This document shows, piece by piece, positions 1-13,830 of a DNA stretch of 64,000 nucleotides. Each line of letters opens with the position of its first letter. The stretch's first letter is position 1. Made by a program: the position numbers and the translations under genes. The notes below the pieces were generated by a model. It worked only from the letters and a program-made list of their open reading frames with translations, made no database searches and was not told the origin of the DNA. Source of the stretch: Isoetes taiwanensis (taxonomy: Eukaryota; Streptophyta; Lycopodiopsida; Isoetales; Isoetaceae); contig JAJEKV010000036.1 in the NCBI GenBank assembly GCA_021234155.1, forward strand, positions 2,100,996-2,164,995. The letters run 5' to 3'.

Positions 1-3000
1 TTTAGTTATTACGTATTGCTAACCCGCCGTAACGGCACAGAGCAACAGCGATGGCCACCGATTAAAACCTCACCTGCGGCTTTGAAAACTTTAGTGGCAA
101 TATACCGCATAAGAGGCGGCACCCCGGGAGGTTAATGGGGGTATAAACAAGTCCGGGGACCACATCAGCTGGGGAGGTACGACCCCAAACAAGCCATGAG
201 GCTGTTTCCAGAGTCATGGGCCTGGCGGCATGAACAAATCAAGGCTACCGAGCCCTTGTCGCATATTGTGCTCGGGGAGCGATTTCATCCTACCGCCTGC
301 TACGACGCCATGACCGCCCTCAGTACGCGCTACCTTAATCCACCCCCGCCCTAATGAGGTGCACTGGTGTAAGCGAATGGAAGCAATCACCCTCACGCGG
401 GTAGGGACAGCGCAGGGGTGGTGTGGGCCCTCGTGGGAGCGCTGGACAACCCCCGCCATTGAGACTCTGCCACCTTGGATATGATAGGCCGATCCTGAAA
501 GCTCGCGAAGCAAGCATCCGCGTCAAGCAGCTGCTGCTCTCGGTAAAAATCGGGTCCACATCCGCGGTGCCTCGCACATTCCAGCGAAACCACCGGGTTT
601 CGCTTCGTCTTCCAAAGCAGGCTTGAGCCCGCCGCGCCTTACTCACCAAAGCAAGGTTGGGCAGCCGGCCTAATCCATAGCCACCTTCCGAAGTAAATAA
701 TGTGACGCCTGGGCCGCGTTTCGGTAATGGGAAGGGAAGCCTATTCTCTCGGCGACCCCGAGAGGGGACTGCGGATTTACTCCTGCAAAGGTTCAGCGAA
801 AGCCTTCGCACCCCCATCGTTCCAGCGGTAGCTATCATCGGGCCCCTCTACACCCCTGCCCCATAGAGGAGGGACCCGCCCAACCAAGGCCCCAAATGCG
901 CCTGGCGAATCCCGCCGAATACCTTAAAGGATCAGAGGTTTTGCATGCATACAGGCCTTCTGCACCGCAGCGGGACTGCAGTAACTCCGGGATGCATGCA
1001 ACCTGCGGGTGGTAGGAAACCCAAATGCCTAAATACTTAAGATCGAGCCACTCCCCCACTATCTCGGGCCTTTGTAAGGGAACAGGAAGACTGAAGACTT
1101 TGTTCCGCCGCTAACCTCGCTTAGAATTCGGCGTAGCGCCGCTAATCCAGCGCCCGGTATATGAACATCATCGATATATGGGCTGGGTTTACGCGGTGCA
1201 TCAATCCGAGCCATGCTCACAACAGCCATTCTTCAGTACGTCAATGTACAAGCCAAGATCGCCGTGAGAGGCCCCGCCACCCGCACCCGCCTCACTACCC
1301 CAGAATCAGGAGCATAGCATCGCAAATCTTTGTAGCCGCCTTAACCGCCCCGGCCCAACCCGGCGCAATCGCGGGCAAAAGCCTTCGCAACCAGCGATGA
1401 CTTCCGCAGCGCCGACCCGCTATCCTCGAGCAATTCGCAGAGTGAAGATATGGTCGACAGAATGCCGCATGGAAGCCCCGCCTGGCGCGAGCTCAAAGAC
1501 TTCCGGGCCAGCGGCACGCCATTAAGAATCCGCACCTGGCAAAGATGTAATCGACTATAAATGTACGGCGAAGCGGCCGGCCGTGGGGGCCCCCGCCGGT
1601 AAGGGCGGCACAACCTCACCGGTAGTCCAGCGCAAAGCCTTCGCAATGCCTCATAGGGAAGGCTGTGGAGAACGCACTGGGGCCCTACTTTCCTCAACTG
1701 GGCCGCTTCCCGCGCGGTTGCGGTGCCCACAAGGACATCCCTTCTGCATCGACTATAGCCCCGCCCTCATGGAAAATGTGTCTGCTTCCTATTGGGCATT
1801 ACGCAAGTACCCATTGCACATGCCTTTCCTGGCCGTGGGTATTGCCATTTCCACCTTTCTCCTGTGCCCCAGGGGTAAGCGCCTAGAAGACCAAACATCC
1901 GCTGGCCGATGCTCCCGCGTACCCCGCTTTCTGGTCTTGGAGGAAGGAGCGATGAATTTCTAACGGCCCCTGGCTACGGTGTCCGCGACTTCAGCGGGAA
2001 TACCGCAAATTCCCGCTACCCTGGCTATCTAAACCGGGCAAGCACGCGCGCATGTTCTCAGTGGGATCGCCGGCCTCCCAAGCAACTGGCCCCTACCTCG
2101 AAGGAGCCGGTTCACCGGGCCGCTCACGCTGAAGTGGGAGTTGGAGCACCCAGCCTCATGCTCGGCGCATCCTCGTGATGACCGCCGCATTATCATAGCC
2201 CGTGACGCGAACCGTGGTGCGCGGGTGTTGGGGGCAATGGGTGCTCGCCACCCGCCACCAAGAACAGTGTCGATGGTCGAACACGCCCGCCACCGCCCGC
2301 ACTCCATGAAAGTGATCGCGGCATTGCTCAATTGGCGGCACGCAACGTCAAAGCATCAAAGCTCGCCTGCCTTAAGTGAAGCGGGCCTGACGCTGGCCAT
2401 CGTACAGCCCGTCGACATCGCCAGTAGAATGTAAAGTTGGTACCGGGCCACCGACATCCACGCATCTCACCAAAACCATCAAGGGTCCATTTGCAACACA
2501 TCCTCACTAGGTGCTTAATTTGGGAATCAGCTCACCAGGCGCATTGAAATCTGCCAGTCATGACCCCGCCCAAACTTCAGTCTGCATCAGCCAGAGGTCA
2601 TCATATTAGATCGGCATAGGGCTCCTCGGGCCATCTACATTCCGCGCGCGGTAAAGCGTTTCTGGCAGCCGCTTGCCAGCAAGAGGCCGCTACCGGGTGT
2701 TCTGGCACTGTACTCCACGGTACCGCTGTGCCCGCCATTGTGGAGACCACAGCTGGCGCTTCTACCGGTAAATAAATACGTACCTTCGCAGTTCCCGGTA
2801 ATCGCCGAAGACGGAGTAGCGCCTGCATTCCCCGGTAAATCAGCTCAGGACTTACGCAGCCCGCGTTTCCAGCGGAGGAAGAGGCGTCCATGCACCACTT
2901 AAATGATTCTTCGCGGAAAGCCAATTTACCTTTGCGATAATGCCGAGGCAACATCCCATTTCTTAGTGTACCACCACCGTGTCCAAAGTAGAAAAGGTTG

Positions 3001-6000
3001 GGGTCTGACGGGAACTTCGCGCATAAAATGCGAGAATCTGATTCAAAGGAGAAATCCGTACTGGCAGTGTCATTTTGATCAAAAGAGAAGGAATGCTAAG
3101 AAGAAGAAAACATACTAAAAGAGAATAAATGGAGAGAAACATAAAGCCTTGATATCATTGATGAAGGATGCATACGAGATGGCATCTACAGGTGAGGATG
3201 TATTCTCAAAACTCCACCCGTAAAACCCATAGCTCGTACTGAAAGAGAGAAAAATAAAGCTGCCTCGCCCAATATAGAGCCACTTATACCATCTGCCACC
3301 TAAAAGGGAGGCCTCACTGAAAGAACGTTGAAGTGCCTTGAACTACCGACGGGCGCTACCGTAAGCGGTGACGCGTCACCACTTGTCGCGCGCTCTTCGT
3401 GACCGTGCCTGAATCTGTGGGTCCGCCGCTGAGTCTTTAGTTTTGACTTTACCTGCTTAACGCGTCTGCTCAGGACCCGAGCCATTCCGTCCGCCGATGG
3501 AAATAGTCTCAAACTTAGAGGGGGCATGGGAAGACTGCCCAAACGACACCGGGTTAGGGCGGAGAATTGTTTCCGAGGTGAAACCGCCTAAAGTGACCTC
3601 ACCTTGAATATGTTTACTATGGGTACGACAAAACAGAGGTCCTGCGCGTTTTAGTTGCCAAAAGTCGGAGCCTTGGGGAAGTGCAGATAAATCTCACGAG
3701 GTTATATTTTACCTACCGTGCTAAGATGGAACAAACGCACTTTCGGAGGGTCCGGCACTGGCACTGGATTGGTGACGGATGCCGCCATTTGAAAGGAGCT
3801 GGCGTGGATGGCGGCGAAACGCCTTTACGCGGGAATCTGGCGGTTCTGCGGAAAGACGCCAAGAAGGCATCAAGAAACGACGGGCAAATCCAATTTCAAA
3901 GGCCCCAAAGCGGTAATATCCCTCTCGAATTGAATCGTGGATTCCACTGGAGATCTCTGGAGATCTCGAAGAAAGCTCACCTAAAATGCGGCCAACCGTT
4001 ACACTTACCGGCAAAGAACGGGAAGAGCGCGGAACCGCGTATGGGAGGCTCTGGCGAAGAAGGCGAGGGAATCAGCCGGTGCAAGTTTTCACCCCTGTAA
4101 ATGGAATGCGATTTTTGATCAAGTATACACCATGGTCCCCATTCGAAGCGAGTAACGGATGGCAGATGACCACCCGAAACGCAGAACGCCATCCGTCTTT
4201 CCAAAGGGCGCCACCGGTTGGAGGAGCCCAGTGGGCCTGGGCGCGCATAAATCGGGCAACCTGGTGATCATCAGGTGCCGATTTTTGCTTCACCGCCCCA
4301 GCCAAATTCGCCAGCCGTGAGGCAGGCTGCCGCCAATCTGTGCATGTAAATTCCGTCGAAAAGCCCCAGACCCGGAAAGCAGATCCCGAAAGGATTTGCT
4401 GGTTGGTGACAATCCGCTGCTATTGAGCCGCCTCTGGAAACAATGGGCTTCCCCATCCCGGAAATTAACTCGGAGGATCCTACCGTGGTTACGCCGGGCC
4501 GGAGGATGAATTTAACTGTGACCTCAAACGAGCTTTAATCTGGGGCATCTGCAGAGCCAAACCTTGCCTTCGCGAGATTCCAGCCATCCTGGGGTAAGGA
4601 AGTCCGGTACGCGGGTGGTCGGGTGACGCACGCCTGGCCGCACGTATTTCGCGCAGTGAGGTGCCGCCGCCACGCAGCGGCGAAAATGCGAGAAATGCTG
4701 GCGGAGTAGAGAACCCACGATGTTGCGTGGCAAGAGTATCCCCTTCCCAGTTTGCTGGGGCTTCTGGTGTGGACAACGGGCGTACGAGTTTGATGTTCAG
4801 CGCCGCCATCCGCCGTTCGTCGGTGCGCGATGGGATTCATCACCACCCGCTACCGCAGCGTAAAATGCAAGAGGATTGCCCTGCGCGAGGCTGCACCGCC
4901 GTCAGTTACCCTTTTGTTTCTGCCTCCAAAGCTGTCTGGAGGACGAAATCACTGGTTTTATGCTCGAAGCCGGGTGAGCCTGCTTCGCGATTTAAACCGA
5001 AAATAACCGGCCTGGAGTGCTCCAGTCAGGCAAATGTGTTTCCTTTTCACCGTGGAGGGTTTTGCAATGAGCCCCCATTCCCAGTTCCCACCTTGGGCCG
5101 GAAGGCCGCGGCCGCTGATTCAGTAGCTGGTCCGGGATTCCGAAAGCATCAGGATCTATACGGCCTCGTATTGTTTTAAAGCCGGGCCCGCGTCGAACAT
5201 GTAAGTAGCCGAAGGCCTTGAACAAAGATTCTAAGCCTGCATCTCAACACCAGCCATGAGAGCCTCCCCCGATGGCGTTGCCGGCCATTCTGCCGGGTGT
5301 TCTGTGGCCAGAGCCGCCGAGGATGTGGGGAGGTGCAGGCCCCGCTGTTTTGCCTTGTCCGGATTGCTGGTGCTGACCGAATTAGCGCGTACCAGAGGAA
5401 GGGGAGTGGCATGCTGACATGCCGCCTGGGATGTTGAAGCCTGCACGCAGGGGAGGTTTCAAGCAGCGGGCGCTGTGCCTTGTTGAGTCGACTGGAACGC
5501 AGAGCGCTCGGCGGTGAGGCGAAGTGGAAGGCCTCCCCAAGAATGAAGATATAATAATTAAATGGAGGCCCGCAAGATGGCTACCCACCTGAAATTCCCC
5601 TCTGCAGAGAGGAGGGAAATCTCTAACGCGGCCTTACTTCTTGAAGAAGACTTAGAAATAAAAGCTTGCGCCAATCACATGCGAGAATGCGCATAACGAT
5701 TATAAACGGGCTTTATTTATGGGTGCCTAAATAAATGCCTGCCTACGTAAACTTCTTACAAAGTTTCAGCGTTTGGTACACAGAGGAGCAAGCCGTTGGT
5801 TTGATAAGCAAGAGCGCCAAATCAACAGCACGCCCATCCTTGCAGCGTTTCCCGCAGACCGGTTTTTGCATGGGATGGCCACGGAAAGAAATCAAATAAC
5901 AGGTAAAACGGCAGCAACACTCACCGTAGAGTAAATCCTTCCGCTGTTGCTGACCATGCGATGAATCACGGTGAATTATACTGGACGGTAAATGGAGCCC

Positions 6001-9000
6001 ATTTGTGAAAATTTAAAGCTATGGCGCTCGAACTTCCCACTGACCAACAAGGGCCTCTGCGGGCGCTGAAAGACATGCCAGACCCGAAGCAGCTCTGATC
6101 CCTTTGGCGCAAGCCGAAGTAGAAAAGCCAGCGTTTCATGGCAAAAACGCTTGAATGTAGTAAACCGCTTAAATAGCGCCAGAGCGCAGGCGACTTGGGT
6201 ATGCAGAGTACCAAAGGTTTAGGGCGCAAGAAGGTGGCTGGCGCTTAAGCCGCGAACGCCATGGTGCATGAAAGATGTTGAGGGGTGGATTGAGAGGCAA
6301 AATCAGCTGGAAAAGTCCCTAAACAACAAAGGGAAAAGTAAAATGAACTGCGGAGATGAGGCGTGAGAACGATGGATGTGAAAAATGGACATTACATTAC
6401 CAAGTTCACGCCATGGAAAAGAAGGAATGGCACGAGCCAGTCGGTAACTCGGCGGGAGATCATTAAAAGGAAGTAAATGTGGCCGGCTGGGTACCATGGC
6501 GTTATGGCGCGGAAGCGCAGCATTCCTCACTTGAAACGCCGGTAAACATCGCCATTTTGTGATTGGTCCCGCCGGCTGGCTAAAGGAGTTCCTCGCTTGG
6601 CTATGCGCGGCGACAACCCGGAGTAGCTGGCTGGGTATCCATGGCTTCCGCGCCGCCGGAACGAGGATCCACGAAGTCACTAACGCTGAGTGGGATTTAC
6701 CGTATGGACAGTCCGGACTTCGCAGAATGTATACGCCGGATGGTCAGCCATCCCTGGACCAAGATCAGCCCATGGAGGTGGTTCTGCGACTCATTCCAGC
6801 AACGCGATACCTTCAAGCCCAACCCGAGTAGAGGTTTTTTTCTAGGACTTAAAGATAGGGCCTGGAGTCGTTTTTGTATATATAGGCAGCGTCTATAGCG
6901 GTGTTACTTGGCCGCGCTCTAGTACCGTACCACCTTATAATATAATATGCCGTTTCTTTTTAGTCACGATCTTCGTGCAAATCTTGAACTGTATCTCTGT
7001 TTGTTTACTTACTTATTGGTATAAATGTTGAGGCGTAGTGCTACCAATCCGCTGTGGTGGTAATGGAGTGCTATCTAACTCACTGAAAACACTAGGTTGA
7101 AATCCACTCTGGAATAATTTGATAAGGGCGTGCTTTATCAAACTGGCTGCCCGGTACCCAAAATGGTGAATCAGCGAACCCGGGTCGTTTTGTCTCTCAC
7201 GCTGTGAGGAGCCACCGCCACCGCTGAAGAACACCAATATGTCCTTCGGAGTTCATCCAACGCCCGCGATAGACTTTCTTTGAGTAAAAGAGGCGGATTA
7301 GCGCGGGCACGCAATTGAAAACGGGAGTGTTGGAAGATGTATTCAAAACGGTAACACAGGTTTCTTAATTGGCAAAACCAATGGTTATGGAATCGAGCTA
7401 TTTTAAAATGGTAAGCATGTGTCGCTAAAGAATGGTAGGGAAGTTTGCCTGCCGGCCAAGCGCGGAAGCTACAAATTTTTTTGAGAATTGTGACTGCAGT
7501 CTGCTGGTGCTTTCCGCAAACCATTGCCTTGAGGATAGTAAGGTGTGTTTGCATATGTATCAGAGATAATCCGCTGCCTCCTTGATGAAAGTACTGATAA
7601 AGTGATACCCACGCATCACGCGATGACGGTTTATGATAACTCACGCTTTGCTGCAGCGTCTTGAAGTGCTAGCTTCCCATTTGGTAGCGAGTCGCGGAGA
7701 ACCGTATGCAACGTGCCAGCAACGAGTAGGTCCCACAAAATCCATTCCCTACTGGCCAAGGGAAGGGCGGCACCAAGGCCAGGCGGGAAGATGCCACGGC
7801 CCCAGCATCACACGCAAGTGCATGGTTTTTCCTGAAGAGCCAGCCAGCCACAACAAAGGGATTTTGCGGCTGTGTGCCCGCGAAAATGACTCACCCTCCG
7901 GTGCCCTTCATGGGCTTCTAACACATCTCGGACCCTGAGGGAGAACATGCTGGTCATGATTTTGTATCCCCTACCCTTTTGTAAAGATGGCCCGGGTAAC
8001 CATGGCGTCACGACCTCACAGAAACACGTACCGACGCTATCGAGAGCGGGCGCCCTTCCGTGAAAAGAGCTCGCGAGATACCGTAAAAATCAGCAAACCA
8101 AATTGCCGCACGAAAGAGCTGACGCCGCAGCACGCCCGGTGACCCGCAGTGGACTATCCGTGTATGGAAAGATAACCGTATGCGCCATGACGCCTGCCTG
8201 CGGAATACCTCTGCGGCGATGGACCCAACCCAGCAGCGTCTGTGCTTTTAATCGCTGGACGTTAAAGAAGCGCCCTGTGGTCGCAACAGCAGCCCTGATC
8301 CACCTGCAAGATAGTGACGGGCGCACGCGTGGCCGAAACCGCGCTTCGCCGTGCGAGTGAAGCTGCGTCAAAGGTAATTTGAGTTCTACCGGGCGTGAAG
8401 CGTTTGGTTCGTCGCAGCACTATACTTTGGAGAAAGAACAGCCTTCCAAATGCGCGCAGGATCGAGTACGATGCGAAAGGCCGGTCCCAATTGAAAGAGG
8501 GAATAAGAACCCGCCCTGGTGCTAAAGAGTCAACCTGGAAAGCAAAGATCCAGAATCGCCTGGTGATTCACCAATCTGCGTGAGCCGTATGGAACAATGG
8601 ACCCAAATGCTTCCAGCCCAGCATCGGGAAGTGTGGAGTGCATGAATGACTCACCAAGAAAGAGCGTAGGTTTCCTTTGAGGATTGGGTTGCGCTGTTCG
8701 GTTAGTCATGCAATTGACGGGCGTGGATCCCGGTGACGCTTGCCGCACGACATGTCCTGAAATACCATGATTTCAGCATTTTTATTATATCACGCCAATT
8801 ACTAAGCGACGAGTTCAAAGCATTCAAATGCGTCAGCCATGGAATCCAGTGAGTCATCTTTAAAAATTAAAGAAGTGGATTTTCCTTCATAAAACTTCAA
8901 GGGAAAACGAGTATTAATGCTTGAAACGTGGATATAGAGCTCGATAACTGCGCTAAACTACCCCGAATTCTACGGGGTAGCGTGGGCCCTGAAGGGACGA

Positions 9001-12000
9001 TTCGATTGAGACCATTTGCAGCCAAAACGATCCAGTGAGTGGCACCATAGTCCGGCAACCTTCCGCAAATCTGGCCCCGTGAAGGCGGGTAAAGGGAAAA
9101 CCATCGCCCGGTCTGGGATTTGAGTTTTATCCACGCAAACACTTGGGATTCTACCATTGTGGGTTGGAGCGAATGACGCATCGACTGCAACAAGCCACCC
9201 CGTTAGATCAAACCCAGCCAGTTTGTCACTTCGAATACGCGATCACCAGTAATTTGGGCCGGAGCCGTGATCGCTTCCGAAGCGAATTTGAAGGGCTCAC
9301 TTTGGGAACGGCAGCTCCTGCTGCCTGCTGATCCCCCCAGCCCCGCAAAATGTTTAACTTTTGAAGAGCTGATGCCCTGCCATGAAAAGTTTGGGATTGT
9401 TAATTCTACGAAATACGGCGCTTTTTCACGCCCCACACTTCACAGAGTCCCAATATGGGGATAACCTCCGTGTCCGGATGGAGCAGAGGTTGGGAAGGAT
9501 AATGATGGCGGGCCGGTGAAAAGAGAGGGTCGGTCAAGAAGCGTTTCCGCAACAGCACGATGGCGGCGCGAGGCGTCGCGATTCAAAGCGATCAACACGC
9601 GAATGCGAATTGTGCGAGCCGTGGTCAAGTGCAGCTAAAGTTGGTCTCATCGGAAGGAAACAGCTTCCAAGGATCGATATATTCTTATAGGGACATGAAA
9701 GGCATTTCCATGGTGGAAGCTCAACCGAGCGATATTTCAACGCAGAACGCAGAGGGTTCAAAAGATTGCTCACGGAAATGATTGCCCCTGCTCAAACCGC
9801 GAAATATGGCACGGTATCCAGGAGCATTGACCAACTGGTGGGGTCTATCGGATATCGGTCAGCAGGTGCGCAACGCCTAATTTAATATTTCAAGAACACC
9901 GATCTTCCGCCTTCAAAATCAGACAACAATGCTGGATGAAGAAGAAGCATTTCGAGGTTCTCAAGAGCAGCTGGCTGGCTTAAATGATGCCGCGCAGGGG
10001 CACGGCGAGCTGGAGCTGATGCCCATTGCTGGCAAGCCATCCGATGAGATTAATCAAGGCTACCCCCCATCACCTGAAATATGAAGTTTGACCGCCATTG
10101 CCCACCGTGGTATGTACCGGTAGAGGAAAAATGCCCCAAACCAAACGTCGTGAGGAACCCGGCCCGGTGAGTTAAAGACAGTTTCAAAACGCGACTTAGA
10201 GGAATTTTTACTTTCGCCTCGGAGTTCCGCCGGTACGCAGGCGACCGGACTGCGCGAGAGCGCGTGGCACAAAGAATCTCTTTGCGCAGGCCCACTTCAG
10301 CAGACTGGAGGGCCCAGGAGCTGGAGGTTGAGACATGGCGCGCCGTCTCTGGTTGAAGCCCAGTGCGCTGAACAGCTGGCCACGCGGGCGCAGCCAGCGA
10401 GTTCCATAACGTTTACAACTTTTAGCAGCCACATTCGCGAGTTTCCGGGTCGTGAAAATGAATTCTTTGCCCTCCTGTGATGAGAATTGTGTCGACTCGG
10501 TGAAAGGCAGTTGCGCCACAGGGAATAATGGTTAATATAATTTGGACGCCTCGGGTTCTGGCATCAAAACCCAAACCCTAAATACTACCGGGACCGGGAG
10601 TATCGGTGAGCTTTGCGTTTTCTTCCTGTGCTGGCATCCATCCAGTTTATCGGCGCATTTGCTGATAGCGTGAGCCAGGTGCACTATGGTGTCGGCAAAC
10701 CTGGATACGGCCGGTTTGCTATTGGCAAACGTTGTGCCGCGGAAAGTAACCGGCGACCTGATTGTGCCGGAAGCCGAAATTTAACTGTAAGCGATATTAC
10801 GCCGGAAAGGTGACCTGGCCTGAAGATAACAGACTGAGCCGGGTGACTCAAAAGGAGGTAGATGCGGTGTTGGACCCCGCCAGGCCCCTTAAGGCTCATG
10901 AGTTTATCGTCGCTCCCTAGTGGCAGCGTAATGGTGCTAAGGTAAAGTTGCCGGAGAACCTGATAAACCACCCTGTGCTGGGGTATTGGCGCAGCGCACT
11001 CTTCCGCGTGCATTTCGCAGTGAAATGGAGGCGCCGCCAGTGAGCCACCTATTCGCGCCTTTATATTGCGACAGGTACCGACCCACCTTTGACGGCGTTG
11101 AGTTTGAACGCCAGCCCCTAAACCGCCGAAGTGGAATTGCGTTATAGGCTCTGGCGAGCCGCCAATGAGGGAAACATTATTTATCGGTGACGATGGTGAC
11201 GAAGAAATCAGCCCAAAGCTATGCACCGGCGAGTCTGAGTAGCCGGAGGAAGTCCGAGAAACCCTACCGATTCGCCTGCAAAATTCTGAGCTGGCCAGTA
11301 ATGCAAGTCATCTCCAAAACCGCGACCCGCGCCTGCTGCATGGCTGTCATTGAGTTGCTTGAGATGAAGCGCGACCACACCCAACCCGCAGTGAGAAAGC
11401 GGCGCAGCCACTTTGGACTAATTCGCTTTCCGGTTTGCCGGCGGCGAGCTATTGATGAGGAGCCGTGGAAAGTATGCGAAATTCAGCCGAGCGTACACGA
11501 GGGGATGCAGCCGTGAAAATTTTTCCGCATACCGGCACGTGGTAATTGCCGGCTTTCGCAAGCAAAAGGATGCTCAGCGGCGGGTTCAAAGGTAGAGGGT
11601 AAAGTGCCAATGGGATGTTAGAAACATAGTATGGAGGCGAGGTGAGCCGAGGGCATGAGCCTGGAAAGACCCCGGGCCATGGGTGAATATGGTAAAACGG
11701 AGGTGCCCGCATTGGGCTCGAGGCCCCAGAAGACTGTAAAATGAAGAGCGTGGAAAGCGTGGTATGAAACTCGGGGAGGAGCAAAAGGGACGCGTGACAT
11801 CCCCGTCCACCCGTGAGGAGATACGCATGGCTGTGAAGGCAGACGCAGATGGCATGGATGACGGCACGTTCCGCGAAAGTGTTGAGCAGCTTGAGCCTGA
11901 TAGGGTTCCCATGAAAGTGGGACATATGACCGAGGCCGTAGCAATGTTTGCATCAGCTGGAGGCTGAACACCCGCAGACATGACACGAGGTGCGGCGTCA

Positions 12001-13830
12001 AGAATGCAGCCCTAATCTAACGTGCCTCCCTTCTAATGCCTGCGATATACGCCAACAAATTTCCTTCGGGATGATAGCGCTTCCAAGCGACGCCGTCTCT
12101 GGGAGCAAAAGTCTTCCGACGTGGAAGTTTCTAAATATTATGAATAATAAGAAAGGAGGTAATCAACGTCCGGCTACATGTTGTTTGGGGTCCGTCTGGG
12201 AACTCCCCTGCAAGATGTTCGCGGAGACCCGGATTCAACGGTGAGAATCCGCACGCCGCGATCAAAAGTAGGAAGAAACGAAGAAAATGTAACAAAAGTA
12301 TACCACGAGAGTAAACATTAAGCTTCCTTTGATATCAATGATGCCAGCATGAGCTCGTAATTGAAGGATCAAGAGTGGCTTACACTCAAACCCTACCAAA
12401 TCCAGCGTTAGCCTTTAATTATATGAAGAGTATGGCATAATGGCTCTGGCCTGTATAATTTACGGCGGCCATCTCGAAGCGAGGCCCTGATGAGGCACGG
12501 CTGTGCTTTGAATGTTTAACGGCCAGATACCTGGCGGACAAGGTACTCCAGGCTGAACGCAGGTCAGCCGCTTGGTCTTTTGTCGGGCTTTTAATGCCGA
12601 CCTGCGTCGGTGGATCCATTGACTCTGGTCCATGGGAGCAATAGTCCTAAACCAGAGCAGAGGCAATAGCAGGTCCTGTGGGGGAGCGGCATGGAGCCAG
12701 CCGGGCCTGACTGAAATGGGAGTGCTCATCCTCGCCGCTCATCGACTGCTCTCACGTCGGCACCAGCGCCCTTTAATCTCTACTGGTTCTGCCGGCCGGG
12801 GCCGTCTCGCAGCCATGGCCACCCCCTCTCAACTTCGCCCCGGGACGCCGCCAGGATGGCCACCTGGGCCTGCACGCTCAAACCGTGAAGATGACTCACC
12901 TCAGCGAATGCGTTTCCAATGGTTGCAAAAGCCCGGCATCATCTGGGCCCAAAGATCTGTCTGAGCCAGCGAGATGTTCTCCTACCTCCAGCTGCCTCGT
13001 GCACATTGCGCCCTGCTCGCCTCTCTGGTTCAGCGGGCTGCATCTGTGTAAGGGTTGAAGTGGGTGGTGGAGAAGCCTGCCGCCGCCGTGGTGGCGCGTC
13101 TTACAGCATCCATCAAACGCAGCGTTCCAGGCCGACCGAGGTTGGTGGGTTCAAGGGTTGGTGCGTTCTCGGCCGTGTTTCGTTTCCGAGTCTGGTCAGC
13201 CTGCGGTGATCGCTGTCATGTCTCGCCATCCCCGGGTAATGAAGCAGCTACCTTATGTCGCCGCATGCGGCTCCCGCCTGCTGCACCGCCGCCTGGGTTC
13301 CCGGACCTGATCTCAGCAAACCCGCATCTGCACGCTTCCGGCGTTAGCTTCCCAGCGTTCTCCGGAACCCTGTTCGGCTGGCGGCCTTCTCGTGAATCCT
13401 CCACAGGAGGGCTGCCTGCAGCTCCTGCCGCGGGCCTGGCCTCAACCTCACATCCGAGATTGTGGTTACGAGGTTCCTCGCTTCAATCTTGGGGCCTCGT
13501 CTCAGCGCCCTGCCTATAGCCGGGCAATACCGAGAAGCTCCATAGTCAGCCAACACTGGGTTGGTTCCCCACAAACAAGTGGGGCGGATGCTGAACACCG
13601 GCTGCATGCCATCCTCCACTCCCGGATTCACGCTTTTCGCACTCAATCGCCGCGCAGCATCCGATGCTATGTTCACCTTCCCGCCGGAGGCCTGGTAAGG
13701 CTAATCGTTGGCTCAACCTCAGCTCGGATGTTCAAGGTTCCACCCAGCGACGTCGTGGCCTACCGGCTGACTGGGTCTTGGCTTAAGCCCTCTCGCAAAG
13801 ACGCCCTCCGCCTGAAATTTTTCCTTCCGC
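1..13830. other. GC-rich, CpG-rich block with no recognisable gene
   Basis: By eye this block is roughly 55-58% GC and rich in CpG, unlike everything to its right. Many open frames exist, up to 180 codons on the minus strand (10684-11226) and 154 codons on the plus strand (13055-13519). They overlap one another in several frames, several lack an ATG, and none shows a recognisable domain, so they fit chance at this GC content. Short runs resemble Shine-Dalgarno sites (near 10852 and 12152), but no coding frame with sensible composition follows. I see no rRNA, tRNA, long repeat or terminal-repeat structure. It could be a GC-rich isochore, an old insertion, or a contaminating or mis-joined segment. 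Confidence 0.6.
796..1645. repeat. Three exact copies of a 12-bp hairpin-like motif
   Basis: The 12-mer AAAGCCTTCGCA occurs exactly at 799-810, 1378-1389 and 1634-1645, all on the plus strand. In the first copy the flanks complete a small hairpin, GCGAA-AGCC-TTCGC (796-809). Three exact copies of a 12-mer within 850 bp is more than expected by chance. No gene is associated with them. Confidence 0.5.

Noticed and set aside
10565-10580. Telomere-like AAACCCTAAA word
   Set aside because: A single isolated copy, not an array.
10684-11226. 180-codon minus-strand frame, the longest in the window
   Set aside because: It lies in GC-rich DNA where stops are rare, overlaps other frames, and has no recognisable domain; a frame of this length is expected by chance about once in such sequence.
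10852-12165. Shine-Dalgarno-like words (AAAGGAGGTA at about 10852, AAAGGAGGTAATC at about 12152)
   Set aside because: No coherent bacterial reading frame follows either of them and nothing else in the block looks like a bacterial operon.
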